This document shows positions 1 through 7,096 of a DNA stretch of 15,360 bases, one piece after another (position 1 is the stretch's first letter; each line of letters opens with the position of its first letter). Below the pieces are notes generated by a model that worked only from the letters and a program-made list of their open reading frames with translations, was not told the DNA's origin and made no database searches. Origin of the DNA: Acetomicrobium sp. UBA3949 (GTDB lineage Bacteria > Synergistota > Synergistia > Synergistales > Acetomicrobiaceae); contig DGDP01000113.1 in the NCBI GenBank assembly GCA_002385485.1, positions 1 through 15,360 of the forward strand, in the 5' to 3' direction. The position numbers and the translations under genes were made by a program.

Positions 1-185
1 CAAAGGGAGCACGGGCTGTAGGCACTATCATGCGTTACAACCCTTGGCCCCCCTTTGTGCCCTGCCATAGGGTAATAGGCAAGGACGGAGATTTATTGGG
101 CTATGGAGGTCCGCAGGGCATAAAAATAAAGGAAGCCCTTTTAGCCTATGAAGCCAAAGTATTAAATAATCCTTCCGCCGAATAG
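1..185 (+). CDS. ogt: O6-methylguanine-DNA methyltransferase, C-terminal end (partial)
   Basis: The window opens inside this gene; reading from base 3 gives 60 codons and a TAG stop. The visible part carries the family's active-site block: an ARAVG-type helix, the NPWPPFVPCHRVI segment whose Cys accepts the alkyl group in a suicide reaction, and the GYGGP loop that follows in this family. The cysteine is present, so this is not an alkyltransferase-like protein in which Cys is replaced. The role is direct repair of O6-alkylguanine in DNA. The last 24 bases overlap the 3' end of the malic-enzyme-like gene on the opposite strand. The N-terminal domain lies outside the window, so the full length and start are unknown. 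Confidence 0.9.
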   Translation, partial: KGARAVGTIMRYNPWPPFVPCHRVIGKDGDLLGYGGPQGIKIKEALLAYEAKVLNNPSAE

Positions 186-1406
186 CCTCTCCCAGGTTTG
201 TGCATACACTTTATTTTTCGGAAGAGGGTTAAGGGCGACCCCTTCTTCTATGGCAGCTTGGGCCACGGCCTCCGCTATGCGTGGAGTAACCTCGTCGGAA
301 AAAAGAGGCGGCACTATGTTGTCGGGAGATAGCCGCTTTTCGTCAATTGATTGGGCAAATCCGTCGGCTGCCCTTAAAAGCATATTTGTCGTTATTGTCG
401 CTGCGCGGACATCAAGGGCCCCTCTCATTATCCCCGGATATACCTGAAAACTGGCTATAGGATTGATGGTCGTAGTCCAATATAAGCTACTAGCCACTAT
501 AGCAGCTCCCTTTTCTTTTGCTAAAGCGGGATTAATTTCCGGTTCCGGCAGTGCTAAGGCAAATACAATGGGGTCTTGGTTCATTAGCTTAATGTAATCA
601 GGTTCGAAGGCGTCCTTCGTCGATAGTCCTATTAGAACATCGGCTTGAGATATGGCTGCTTTAATATCTTGATAGTTCACGTTTAGGTCCAATCTTTCCG
701 CCAATTCCGCTTGTTCCTTGCTCATGTAGGGATTTGTCTTTGTCAGTATGCCATGGCTGTTTACCATTGCTATTCGGTTTGCTCCTGCTGAAAGCAGTAA
801 TCTTGCTGTCGATATACCTGCCTTGCCTGCTCCCCATATAGCTATCTTGATATCAGGAAGATCCTTGCCTACTATGCGTAAGGCGTTTTTCAGAGCCCCG
901 AAAAGCGCTACGGCAATTCCGTAATGATCATCGGAAGATACTGGAATATCCAATGAGCTTTGAAGTTTTCTTAATATTTCAAACGATGTCAGTGACGATA
1001 TGTTGGACAGGTTTATTCCACCGACAGTTGGAGTTATCAACTTACATGTCTCGATGATCTCTTCGGCGCTTTTGGCTTCAAGGCAGAGGGGGAAGGCGTT
1101 TATGTCCCCAAATACTTTGTATATAAGACATTTGCCCTCCAATATTGGCAAAGCTGCAAATGGATCCTGTTCCTTGAGGCCCAAAATTGAAGAACCGTTT
1201 GAAACTACAAAGATCGAATTTCCCCTTCCCGTGTATTCAAAGGAAGCATCATTGTTCTTGCTTATCAGATCGGCGGCGGCATAGCTTCCGGGGAAGTATG
1301 CACAGGCCAAGTCGTCTTTGGTGCGAAGCCTTAATGATGGGTATGCTTTCACTTTGCCTTTAGTTCTTTTGTGCAGCTCGATTGCACGATGCCATTCCAT
1401 TAACAT
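162..1406 (-). CDS. Divergent malic-enzyme-like protein (NAD(P)-binding), 414 aa
   Basis: The whole length follows the malic enzyme fold. The N-terminal domain has YFPG (Tyr37, equivalent to the catalytic Tyr of YTPGVA), then GRGNS, AALPILEGK (Lys92, the position of the catalytic Lys) and INAFPLCL. The NAD domain has GAGKAG (192-197) and a late PGIMRGALDVRA block. The metal site is altered: the usual NLED motif is NLSN (Ser134-Asn135), so two acidic ligands for Mg/Mn are missing, while Asp159-Asp160 remain in SSDDHYGIA, itself unlike the usual HDDQHGTA. Decarboxylation of malate is therefore uncertain; another 2-hydroxy-acid substrate or a non-catalytic role is possible. The start has GAGGAGG 7-8 nt upstream, and its ATG overlaps the preceding stop by one base (TAATG), so it is probably translationally coupled. 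It is the last gene of a three-gene operon. Confidence 0.8.
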   Translation of the reverse strand: MLMEWHRAIELHKRTKGKVKAYPSLRLRTKDDLACAYFPGSYAAADLISKNNDASFEYTGRGNSIFVVSNGSSILGLKEQDPFAALPILEGKCLIYKVFGDINAFPLCLEAKSAEEIIETCKLITPTVGGINLSNISSLTSFEILRKLQSSLDIPVSSDDHYGIAVALFGALKNALRIVGKDLPDIKIAIWGAGKAGISTARLLLSAGANRIAMVNSHGILTKTNPYMSKEQAELAERLDLNVNYQDIKAAISQADVLIGLSTKDAFEPDYIKLMNQDPIVFALALPEPEINPALAKEKGAAIVASSLYWTTTINPIASFQVYPGIMRGALDVRAATITTNMLLRAADGFAQSIDEKRLSPDNIVPPLFSDEVTPRIAEAVAQAAIEEGVALNPLPKNKVYAQTWERLFGGRII

Positions 1407-2230
1407 TAAGTATCCTCCTCAAAAAAAGATTCGAAAGATTTTAAATCAATCATTTGGCCATCAAAGGGTGCTATAACCTTGCAGCTTTTGGTAGTCAAGG
1501 ATGAGGCAATTTTTTCAGGACCGGCATCGATTACTCCTCTACCAAAATGGTTTAGCATGATCAGCTCTGGAGCCACCAGGTCTCTGATCAGAGCGACATG
1601 ATCGACGGCTAAATGGTCAACACCATTTCTGATGTGATTGAAGGTCATGTTGACTACTAAAACCTTGCAACCATGATATCGTTTTACTATTTCTTCATCG
1701 TATCGTGTATCGCTTATAAAACCAAAGGGAGCAATCTCAGGATATCTCAATATAAAGCCGTAGCACTCCACTCCATGATGAATCAACCGGACCGCTTCCA
1801 ACATTCCCTCGCAGAGCGGTATCAGTCTTTTATCCTCCCAGTAGTGAATTTTGCCAATTTTTGTGTTGAAGTGAGAGAGCAATATTTGCCCCTCTCCCAT
1901 TGCGGCATCTCGGGGGAGGATGAGAGTACCCCGTCTTTTGAAGCCGCCATGCGTAATTGCCTCAACCATAACATTTATGTCATTGCTATGGTCAAGGTGT
2001 TTATGTGTAAGCATGACCGTTTCCAGGATCTCCGGAGTAAAGGGTGTACCTGCTTCGCAAATTTTTACCAGCGAACCCGGACCCGGATCAATTAGGACGT
2101 GGTAGCCGAAAAGGCCAAGCCAGATGCCACCCGTGGAGCGGGTTTGGTTTATCATTACAAACCTGGCGCCGCCTGTACCTAAAAACTTAATGAATGCTCC
2201 CTTGAAGAATAGATCGGCAATATCGTTCAT
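1406..2230 (-). CDS. Metallo-beta-lactamase-fold hydrolase (RNase Z-like), 274 aa
   Basis: The protein has the superfamily's zinc motif HKHLDH at residues 76-81, preceded by the LGTGGA strand-loop (17-22) and IDPGPG (47-52). Further candidate ligands are His151/152, Asp174 (FISDTRY) and His228 (LNHFG). The order and spacing resemble the RNase Z/PhnP/PqqB-like branch of two-metal hydrolases, but no tRNA-binding exosite arm is evident, so a tRNase function is not supported. It is cytosolic: no signal peptide is seen. Its ribosome binding site, AAGGAG, lies inside the last codons of the upstream isochorismatase-like gene (7-nt gap), and its stop overlaps the next start. The substrate is unknown; the neighbours suggest a small-molecule ester, lactone or phosphodiester. 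Confidence 0.8.
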   Translation of the reverse strand: MNDIADLFFKGAFIKFLGTGGARFVMINQTRSTGGIWLGLFGYHVLIDPGPGSLVKICEAGTPFTPEILETVMLTHKHLDHSNDINVMVEAITHGGFKRRGTLILPRDAAMGEGQILLSHFNTKIGKIHYWEDKRLIPLCEGMLEAVRLIHHGVECYGFILRYPEIAPFGFISDTRYDEEIVKRYHGCKVLVVNMTFNHIRNGVDHLAVDHVALIRDLVAPELIMLNHFGRGVIDAGPEKIASSLTTKSCKVIAPFDGQMIDLKSFESFFEEDT

Positions 2231-2237
2231 TTTGGAG

Positions 2238-2792
2238 TTACTCCTTAAAAAAGGGCAACATTTCCTTGAACTCGAAAGTCCCCGATTTGCTCAACCACTG
2301 ATAGATAATGCTTTCTGTTGGCAGTAGCATGGCACCGCATTGCGAAAGGACATTGAGGGCAGCAAGATGATGTTCTTTACGCCTGCTTCCTACCCCCTCT
2401 ATGGCGATCACCACTTGGTATCCGTCATTTAACAGATCCATTGCCGTGGCCAATATGCATATATGGGTCTCTATACCTGCTAATACTACCTGTTTCCCTT
2501 CCTGTCCGAGAAAATCTTTGAAATTGCCTTCATCACAGCAGGAAAAATGGATTTTTTCAAACCGAGGAGTTTCGGTGGGAAGCAGCTCCAATATGTTGGA
2601 AACAGTTGGACCCAAACCCTTCGGGTATTGCTCTGTATATTTCGTCGGGATAGAGAGCACTTGGGCTGCCTTCAAAAGCAGTTTGATATTTCTTACAATG
2701 GACATGTTATCGTAGATGGCGGGTAACAAACGTTCCTGTACGTCTATTATCAACAGCTGGGATCTATTTTTTTTCAGTGTATAAGGTGTCAT
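2238..2792 (-). CDS. Isochorismatase-family cysteine hydrolase, 184 aa
   Basis: The ORF could extend to 2942, but the ATG at 2792 has AGGAGG about 10 nt upstream and begins where family members begin, so that start is chosen. The catalytic triad of the family is visible: Asp17 in LLIIDVQERL, Lys80 in RFEKIHFSC and nucleophile Cys112 in GIETHICILATAMDLL. This is the signature of the YcaC/nicotinamidase/isochorismatase fold, and the closest subgroup appears to be the small YcaC-like enzymes of unsettled substrate. It is the first gene of an operon with a metallo-beta-lactamase-fold protein and a malic-enzyme-like protein. It diverges from the gene at 2932 across a 139-bp gap, in which no strong sigma-70 promoter could be singled out. 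Confidence 0.85.
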   Translation of the reverse strand: MTPYTLKKNRSQLLIIDVQERLLPAIYDNMSIVRNIKLLLKAAQVLSIPTKYTEQYPKGLGPTVSNILELLPTETPRFEKIHFSCCDEGNFKDFLGQEGKQVVLAGIETHICILATAMDLLNDGYQVVIAIEGVGSRRKEHHLAALNVLSQCGAMLLPTESIIYQWLSKSGTFEFKEMLPFFKE

Positions 2793-2931
2793 TTGGCCTG
2801 ATCCTCCTTTTGGTTGATTGTCATATTTATTTTGCTTCAAATACAGTAATTTTTCCACTGGAAATTTTATTCCCGTTATGTTATTCTCTTTCGGCCATCG
2901 GTTGTATATGATGGCGGGAGGTGTAGGTGAC

Positions 2932-3570
2932 ATGACAAACAAGAAGGATGGGCGTAGTGCAAACGACGATAATCAACTTTATTATGTGGAGGATTTGCTT
3001 AAAATGATGTCTATGCAAGATTATCCACCATTCATTGAGAGGTTGCTTTCTCAAATTCAGGGTTTCATGTGGGGGTTTGTCTCCAACGGCGAGGAGGTTA
3101 AAAGAATAGAAGAATTGGCCTCGGAGGGTTACGACCTCGACGATCCGCAATACTTATTGGAGCAGTTGGCATGGCTTAGAGAATACGCTGACATTGTAGG
3201 TCCGGAGATAGACGGTTTCGGGCATGAGGAAGCCGTCGTTCTCTCATTTACGCCAGTCGATAACGATGAAGCGATGAGATGGGCAATAGATCATGCGGCG
3301 CTGTTTGCAAAAGGAACATGCCGAAGGATATGGATTATTGCCGAAAATTGGGAATTGAGCGATGTAATTCAGTACTCAAAGCACATAAAATCATTAACGG
3401 AAATGGGCGTTTCCCTTCGCTTCATCCTTTTGACTCCCTGGGGCTGGACGGAAATTCCGTTGTTCAGGGAAATAAGTGGAGACGAAAAGCGCGGTCTCCT
3501 TTGGAAAGAAAGGTTTCGGAGAAGGAACAATCATCTTCAAAAGGGAAACGATGAGGGAAAGACATCTTAG
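2932..3570 (+). CDS. Uncharacterised cytosolic protein, 212 aa
   Basis: The family is not recognised. The ATG at 2932 has GGGAGG 9-10 nt upstream; the ORF is open upstream to 2818, but that extension would run back through the divergent promoter region and lacks a ribosome binding site. Residues 1-95 are acidic and helical, with many Glu/Asp and Leu. Residues 100-175 look like a compact alpha/beta unit, with hydrophobic strands AVVLSF, RRIWIIAE and RFILLTPWGW separated by helices. The tail (185-212) is strongly basic and probably disordered. No signal peptide or membrane segment is seen. It stands alone between a divergent operon and a strong terminator 3 bp after its stop. Codon use and the ribosome binding site resemble its neighbours, so it is very probably a real gene. 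Confidence 0.75.
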   Translation: MTNKKDGRSANDDNQLYYVEDLLKMMSMQDYPPFIERLLSQIQGFMWGFVSNGEEVKRIEELASEGYDLDDPQYLLEQLAWLREYADIVGPEIDGFGHEEAVVLSFTPVDNDEAMRWAIDHAALFAKGTCRRIWIIAENWELSDVIQYSKHIKSLTEMGVSLRFILLTPWGWTEIPLFREISGDEKRGLLWKERFRRRNNHLQKGNDEGKTS

Positions 3571-3572
3571 CC

Positions 3573-3606
3573 AAAAATAGAGGGGGGTTAACCCCCCTCT
3601 ATTTTT
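3573..3606. terminator. Bidirectional rho-independent terminator
   Basis: This is a perfect 34-bp palindrome centred on GTTAAC: AAAAATAGAGGGGGG pairs with its exact complement and each strand ends in a T run. It begins 3 bp after the stop of the 212-aa gene. Because it is symmetric it would also stop transcription arriving from the nhaC remnant on the opposite strand. Confidence 0.92.
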
Positions 3607-3623
3607 TAAAGGGTCCAGATAAA

Positions 3624-4125
3624 TCACTCTTCGGCCATTTGGCCTAGTCGTAATACAGTTTCGGGCTCTTCGTCAAGTTTGGTCATGGTGATATTGAAAT
3701 AACCGAAGATAATCAAAGTCAAAACGGTCAAAATATTAAAAAAAGCATATGGTCCATACATAAAGGGAGATATCCCTATTAGTGGAGGAGTATTTCATTC
3801 CTAAGAATAAAAATATCAAAATTGCCAAAGGATAAGAGACTGCACTGACTTTCAGGGTGTGTTTAATGTGGGTAAATAAGTCTGTTCCGGCCATTGCTGG
3901 AGCAAGATTGGTCGTGTCCGAAAGAGGCGATATTTTGTCGCCAAAATATGCGCCGCTTATTATTGCGCCTCCTGTTTGTGCAGGAGGTATCCCTAGACCA
4001 GCTCCTATACCCATCAGGGCGATGCCCATTGTCCCGATGGTTCCCCATGAAGTACCTGTGGCTAGAGATACTATGGAACAAATTAACAATGTCGCTACGA
4101 GGAAAAATTTTGGCGAGATGACCAT
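3624..4125 (-). pseudogene. nhaC: Decayed NhaC-family Na+/H+ antiporter
   Basis: Two pieces in different frames match the family. The first (4125 down to about 3793) has the diagnostic core: LATGTSWGTIGTMG, ALMGIGAGLGI, GAIISGAYFGDK, SPLSDTTNLAP and GTDLFTHIKH. The second (about 3794 down to the TGA at 3624), shifted by one base, reads GISPFMYGPYAFFNILTVL and then a charged tail ending GQMAEE, which resembles the C-terminal membrane segment and tail of NhaC proteins. Together they keep about 165 residues of a family usually over 400. The N-terminal half is missing (an in-frame stop appears just upstream of LHRLMVISP), and the stretch between the two pieces has been deleted. The antiporter cannot work as it stands. 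A palindromic insertion sits at the upstream breakpoint. Confidence 0.88.
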
Positions 4126-4136
4126 AAGTCTGTGTA

Positions 4137-4206
4137 GTTATTTTTCAATGGACACTTCGATAACGTTCGTTAACGTTCGTTGTCGAAGTGTCCATTGAAA
4201 AGTTAT
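4137..4206. mobile_element. 60-bp palindromic element with 5-bp target duplication
   Basis: Bases 4142-4201 form an almost perfect palindrome centred on GTTAAC: 19-bp outer arms (TTTTCAATGGACACTTCGA and its exact complement), then an inner part with three mismatched pairs, so 27 of 30 positions pair. Directly outside on both sides lies the same pentamer GTTAT (4137-4141 and 4202-4206). An inverted repeat bounded by a short direct repeat is what transposition leaves. There is no room for a gene, so this is either a minimal non-autonomous element (MITE) or two insertion-sequence ends left after internal deletion. The inner part also reads as a 10-bp tandem repeat, TAACGTTCGT twice. The parent family is not recognised and no second copy is in this window. 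Confidence 0.75.
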
Positions 4207-4251
4207 GTTTATGGCGAAAGGTGAGTTTTCTTTAACTTAATGGCCGGGCTA

Positions 4252-4449
4252 TTACCCTCCGCTGATCATATGTATTACTTGAACTTCATCGCCGTCGTTG
4301 ACGGTGGTTGCCTCAAACTTGTCACGAGGAACGGGTTTGTCGTTAATCCAAACGCCGATCATGGGAAAGACAAATCTTTTGGCCTCGAGGATGTCTTTTA
4401 CAGTAAGCCCGGGACGCCACTCCATCTCCTCGCCGTTTACTCTTATCAT
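4252..4449 (-). CDS. MoaD/ThiS-family sulfur carrier, 65 aa
   Basis: This is a small beta-grasp (ubiquitin-like) protein: IRVNGEEMEW at the start, LTVKDIL in the middle, DGDEVQVIHMISGG at the end. The exposed C-terminal Gly-Gly is the hallmark of carriers that are adenylated and thiocarboxylated to deliver sulfur for molybdopterin or thiazole synthesis. It begins 4 nt after the AOR stop, with its ribosome binding site (GGGAGGAG) inside the last AOR codons, so it is translationally coupled to AOR. That placement suggests it serves the dithiolene pterin of the tungsten/molybdenum cofactor and not thiamine, an inference from context. No activating E1-like enzyme is encoded in the window. Confidence 0.87.
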   Translation of the reverse strand: MIRVNGEEMEWRPGLTVKDILEAKRFVFPMIGVWINDKPVPRDKFEATTVNDGDEVQVIHMISGG

Positions 4450-4453
4450 ATTC

Positions 4454-6622
4454 TTACTCCTCCCAGTTATCCTCGGGCTTTGAGTGTTTCCTCACCACTT
4501 CTACGACATCCGGATAGTCGATTCCTAAACGTTTCAAGGTTTCTACTGTTGGAATGCCGTTTTTGTTCCAGCCCCTGCGCTTGTACACTGCATCTACCAG
4601 CTGTTCCCATTGGGATAGGCGGTATTCCTGTAATTTCCGGATCTTTTCTTCGGTGGTCAGACCTTGGGAATCTATCCCTGCCGCCTTTAATTCGTTATCG
4701 TAATATTCCGCCCTGGCCTCCCACTCTTCGGGAAAGACGGGTCCAATTGCCCTCAAGGGTATGTTGTGGTCTCTTCGAGTTCCCTTGCCCAGTCTCAGTT
4801 GGAATACTCTTTGGAAGTTGTATACCCTTTCGGATTGGACTATTAGCTCTTCTTTGGTAATGTTCTTCCCGGTTACGGCGTTGAAGAGATCGACATAGTT
4901 TTGTACGTGTTCCGGAACTTTTGCGGCCTCTATGCCTTTATATTTGATCACGTTGTCCGCAGGTTCGATATCGTTCCATGGCAGTTTGCAGAGACCAACC
5001 AGGGAGAACCATAGCCTGAAGTTGGGGAAGTAGTGGAGCGCCTCGGCTTTATCCTCGAAGGTAGGAAGTTGTTTGTTTACCCTGTCCATGAAAATAAGCC
5101 AGGCTTCGTCGTGTTGAGGGCCTTTAAGGGTGAGAAAATAACCGCCCCATTGAGCTACGGATTCTTTCGGGACATACTCTGATACTTCTATGCCCTGGCC
5201 TTCCATCCCTATCTTTTCCATCACGTCGAAGGGAGCTCCGTATTTTTCCGCGAATACCTTTTTCATTTTATGTATGCCAAGCCCTACGATGCGGGCAAAC
5301 TTATCGTCTCCGCGACCCATTCTGTGTATCAATTCCATAAGATCATCTTTCGAGCCGAACTTCAGCTCGAGCCCGTTGGTGATATCTTTATTTAGAAAAC
5401 CCAATTCGTAGCATTCGCATACGAAAGCGAGCCCCGTTCCCAAGGATATGGTATCGATGCCGTAATGATCGGCGTAAAAGTTTGCTTCAATGATCCATTC
5501 GGGATCGAATATGCCGATGTTCGATCCCAACCCTGCACATGTCTCGTATTCAGGGCCGTCGACGGTAACCTTTTTGCCCTTCAAAGGACCTGTCTTTAGT
5601 TCGAAACCATCTACTGCTTTCGCACAAGCCATGGAGCAGCCATACCAACATCCGTCAGGTATTCCTTGCGTGAATAGTTTTTCGAATATTTTAGAGTGGA
5701 TTTTCGAAGCCTCAGGGTGTTGGCCGAACTTATAGTTGCGAACAGGTAGGAGATGATATTCGTTCATTATTTCGTTTAAATGAGGGGTGCCCACTTTGCG
5801 CATTTTGTTCTGTTGGTCGTCCAGGTCTCTGATCTCCTTATGGAGCTTTAGGCCCGTTCTTTGCAGCACCGATATATCTGCAGGGTTGTTGCTGACAGGA
5901 CCTACGCCCCTTTTTCTAACGACGATGGCAGCGAGTTTTTTATCTCTAAAGACCGTTCCGCCGCCTCCTCTTCCTGCTTGTTTCAGGCGCGGGGTTTTGC
6001 GCCTCAAGTCGTAGAAACTCATGTTGAGACATCCCCAGTTAGTGGTTTCTGCCCCTTTTCCGGTTGATGCGACCGATATGTTGCGTTTGTCCTCTTCGCT
6101 GTCTGCAAAATACTCGTGCAAAGCTTCTGTAATGGTAACGGCATTTATATCCTCGAAGGGAGATTCGTAAACTTCAACTTTATAGTTGTCTCCATCGATG
6201 AAAAGTATTACATCCCTGTCGGATTTGCCCTGAACCTCCAAGGCGTCCCACCCGGAAAATTTAAGCAAAGGACCGAAATAGCCTCCTGCGTTACTGTCGT
6301 AGGTCTGCTCTGTCAGTGGTGAGATGAACACGGTATAACATTTTCCGGAGCCGGGGTATTGGGTGATGCCGCACAAAGGACCTCCTGAAATCACTAACTC
6401 GTTTTCAGGATCGTTCCATTTTGTGGTGTCCTTCACTGCGTCCCAGAGCAGTTTAAGTCCGAATCCCCTTCCGCCAACGAACTTTTCCTTCATATCTTCC
6501 GTAACGGGTTTTTCTTTAAAAGAGCGATCGCCAATGTTGACGTAAAGCGTCCTTCCGGCATATCCTCTTTCGATTTTTTTCGGCTCGTATTTCCATTCCG
6601 CAAGAAGCTTCATCTTCTCCAC
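4454..6622 (-). CDS. Aldehyde:ferredoxin oxidoreductase-family tungsten/molybdenum enzyme, 722 aa
   Basis: Family landmarks appear in order: GGRGFGLKLLWD (50-61) and the YPGSGK region of the N-terminal cofactor-binding domain; GRGGGG near 217-222; a cysteine motif at 325-333; GPEYETCAG (356-364); GIDTISLGTGLAF (388-400); and GLC with Cys545. The three clustered cysteines are C325-x3-C329-x3-C333, whereas the Pyrococcus AOR has Cx2Cx3C; with Cys545 they should hold a [4Fe-4S] cluster beside a bis-pterin W/Mo site. At 722 aa it is longer than the classic enzyme of about 605. The start is GTG, with GGGGGG 7 nt upstream; the ATG three codons later is spaced too far. The reaction is probably aldehyde to acid or its reverse. 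The substrate cannot be told, and BamB-like or YdhV-like roles are alternatives. Confidence 0.88.
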   Translation of the reverse strand: MEKMKLLAEWKYEPKKIERGYAGRTLYVNIGDRSFKEKPVTEDMKEKFVGGRGFGLKLLWDAVKDTTKWNDPENELVISGGPLCGITQYPGSGKCYTVFISPLTEQTYDSNAGGYFGPLLKFSGWDALEVQGKSDRDVILFIDGDNYKVEVYESPFEDINAVTITEALHEYFADSEEDKRNISVASTGKGAETTNWGCLNMSFYDLRRKTPRLKQAGRGGGGTVFRDKKLAAIVVRKRGVGPVSNNPADISVLQRTGLKLHKEIRDLDDQQNKMRKVGTPHLNEIMNEYHLLPVRNYKFGQHPEASKIHSKIFEKLFTQGIPDGCWYGCSMACAKAVDGFELKTGPLKGKKVTVDGPEYETCAGLGSNIGIFDPEWIIEANFYADHYGIDTISLGTGLAFVCECYELGFLNKDITNGLELKFGSKDDLMELIHRMGRGDDKFARIVGLGIHKMKKVFAEKYGAPFDVMEKIGMEGQGIEVSEYVPKESVAQWGGYFLTLKGPQHDEAWLIFMDRVNKQLPTFEDKAEALHYFPNFRLWFSLVGLCKLPWNDIEPADNVIKYKGIEAAKVPEHVQNYVDLFNAVTGKNITKEELIVQSERVYNFQRVFQLRLGKGTRRDHNIPLRAIGPVFPEEWEARAEYYDNELKAAGIDSQGLTTEEKIRKLQEYRLSQWEQLVDAVYKRRGWNKNGIPTVETLKRLGIDYPDVVEVVRKHSKPEDNWEE

Positions 6623-6639
6623 GGATTATCCCCCCTTTG

Positions 6640-7023
6640 TTAATCTTGCTTGAGCTCGAGCGCCTCCGACGGGCACTCTTTGCTGCAGATGCCGCAGGCT
6701 ATACATTTGAAAGGCTTTTCTCTTTTTTCGACAACGAACATGCTTTCCGTCGGGCAAAATCCTGCGCACATGAGGCATCCGACGCACTTGCTTTCATCAA
6801 TGCGTACCACTCCGCTGTTATCCCGTTTGATGGCCAAAGTAGGGCAATAATCGATGCATTTGCCACACTGATTACATACGTTGATAGCATAACCCGATTC
6901 GCTGCTGCTTACTTGAATCCTAGATAGTTCTTTGTCCTCTTCTTTGAACCAAGTCTTTGAACAGGTTAACATACAACTTTCGCATCCCACGCATCTTTCC
7001 GGATATGTTGCAAGCCATTTCAT
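6640..7023 (-). CDS. Ferredoxin-like protein with four [4Fe-4S] motifs, 127 aa
   Basis: Sixteen cysteines fall in four consecutive CxxCxxCxxxC motifs starting at residues 11, 50, 80 and 107, enough for four [4Fe-4S] clusters. The arrangement resembles electron-transfer subunits of the YdhY/DMSO-reductase B-subunit type more than a small soluble ferredoxin. The ATG at 7023 is chosen: it has GGGGGG 6 nt upstream, whereas the ORF's first ATG at 7095 sits almost on the predicted transcription start. AOR begins 17 nt downstream, with its own ribosome binding site. The likely job is to take electrons from, or give them to, the AOR-family enzyme. No membrane segment or twin-arginine signal is seen, so it is cytosolic. 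Confidence 0.9.
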   Translation of the reverse strand: MKWLATYPERCVGCESCMLTCSKTWFKEEDKELSRIQVSSSESGYAINVCNQCGKCIDYCPTLAIKRDNSGVVRIDESKCVGCLMCAGFCPTESMFVVEKREKPFKCIACGICSKECPSEALELKQD

Positions 7024-7096
7024 CCCTTTCCCCCCTTTTGTCGCCTTATAAATTTCCTTTCCCCCTAGGGCGAATCTGAAATGCCTCTGTGTCATA

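Noticed and set aside
2818..2931. N-terminal extension of the 212-aa gene (start at 2818)
   Set aside because: It would run back through the divergent control region and has no ribosome binding site; the ATG at 2932 has a strong one.
4142..4201. The long palindrome as a transcription terminator for the AOR operon
   Set aside because: Neither strand has a T run after the stem, and the exact GTTAT flanks are better explained by insertion.
4240..4860. A 206-codon plus-strand open frame across the AOR 3' end
   Set aside because: It is antisense to well-matched MoaD-like and AOR genes, with a low-complexity Leu/Ser/Pro composition typical of shadow frames.
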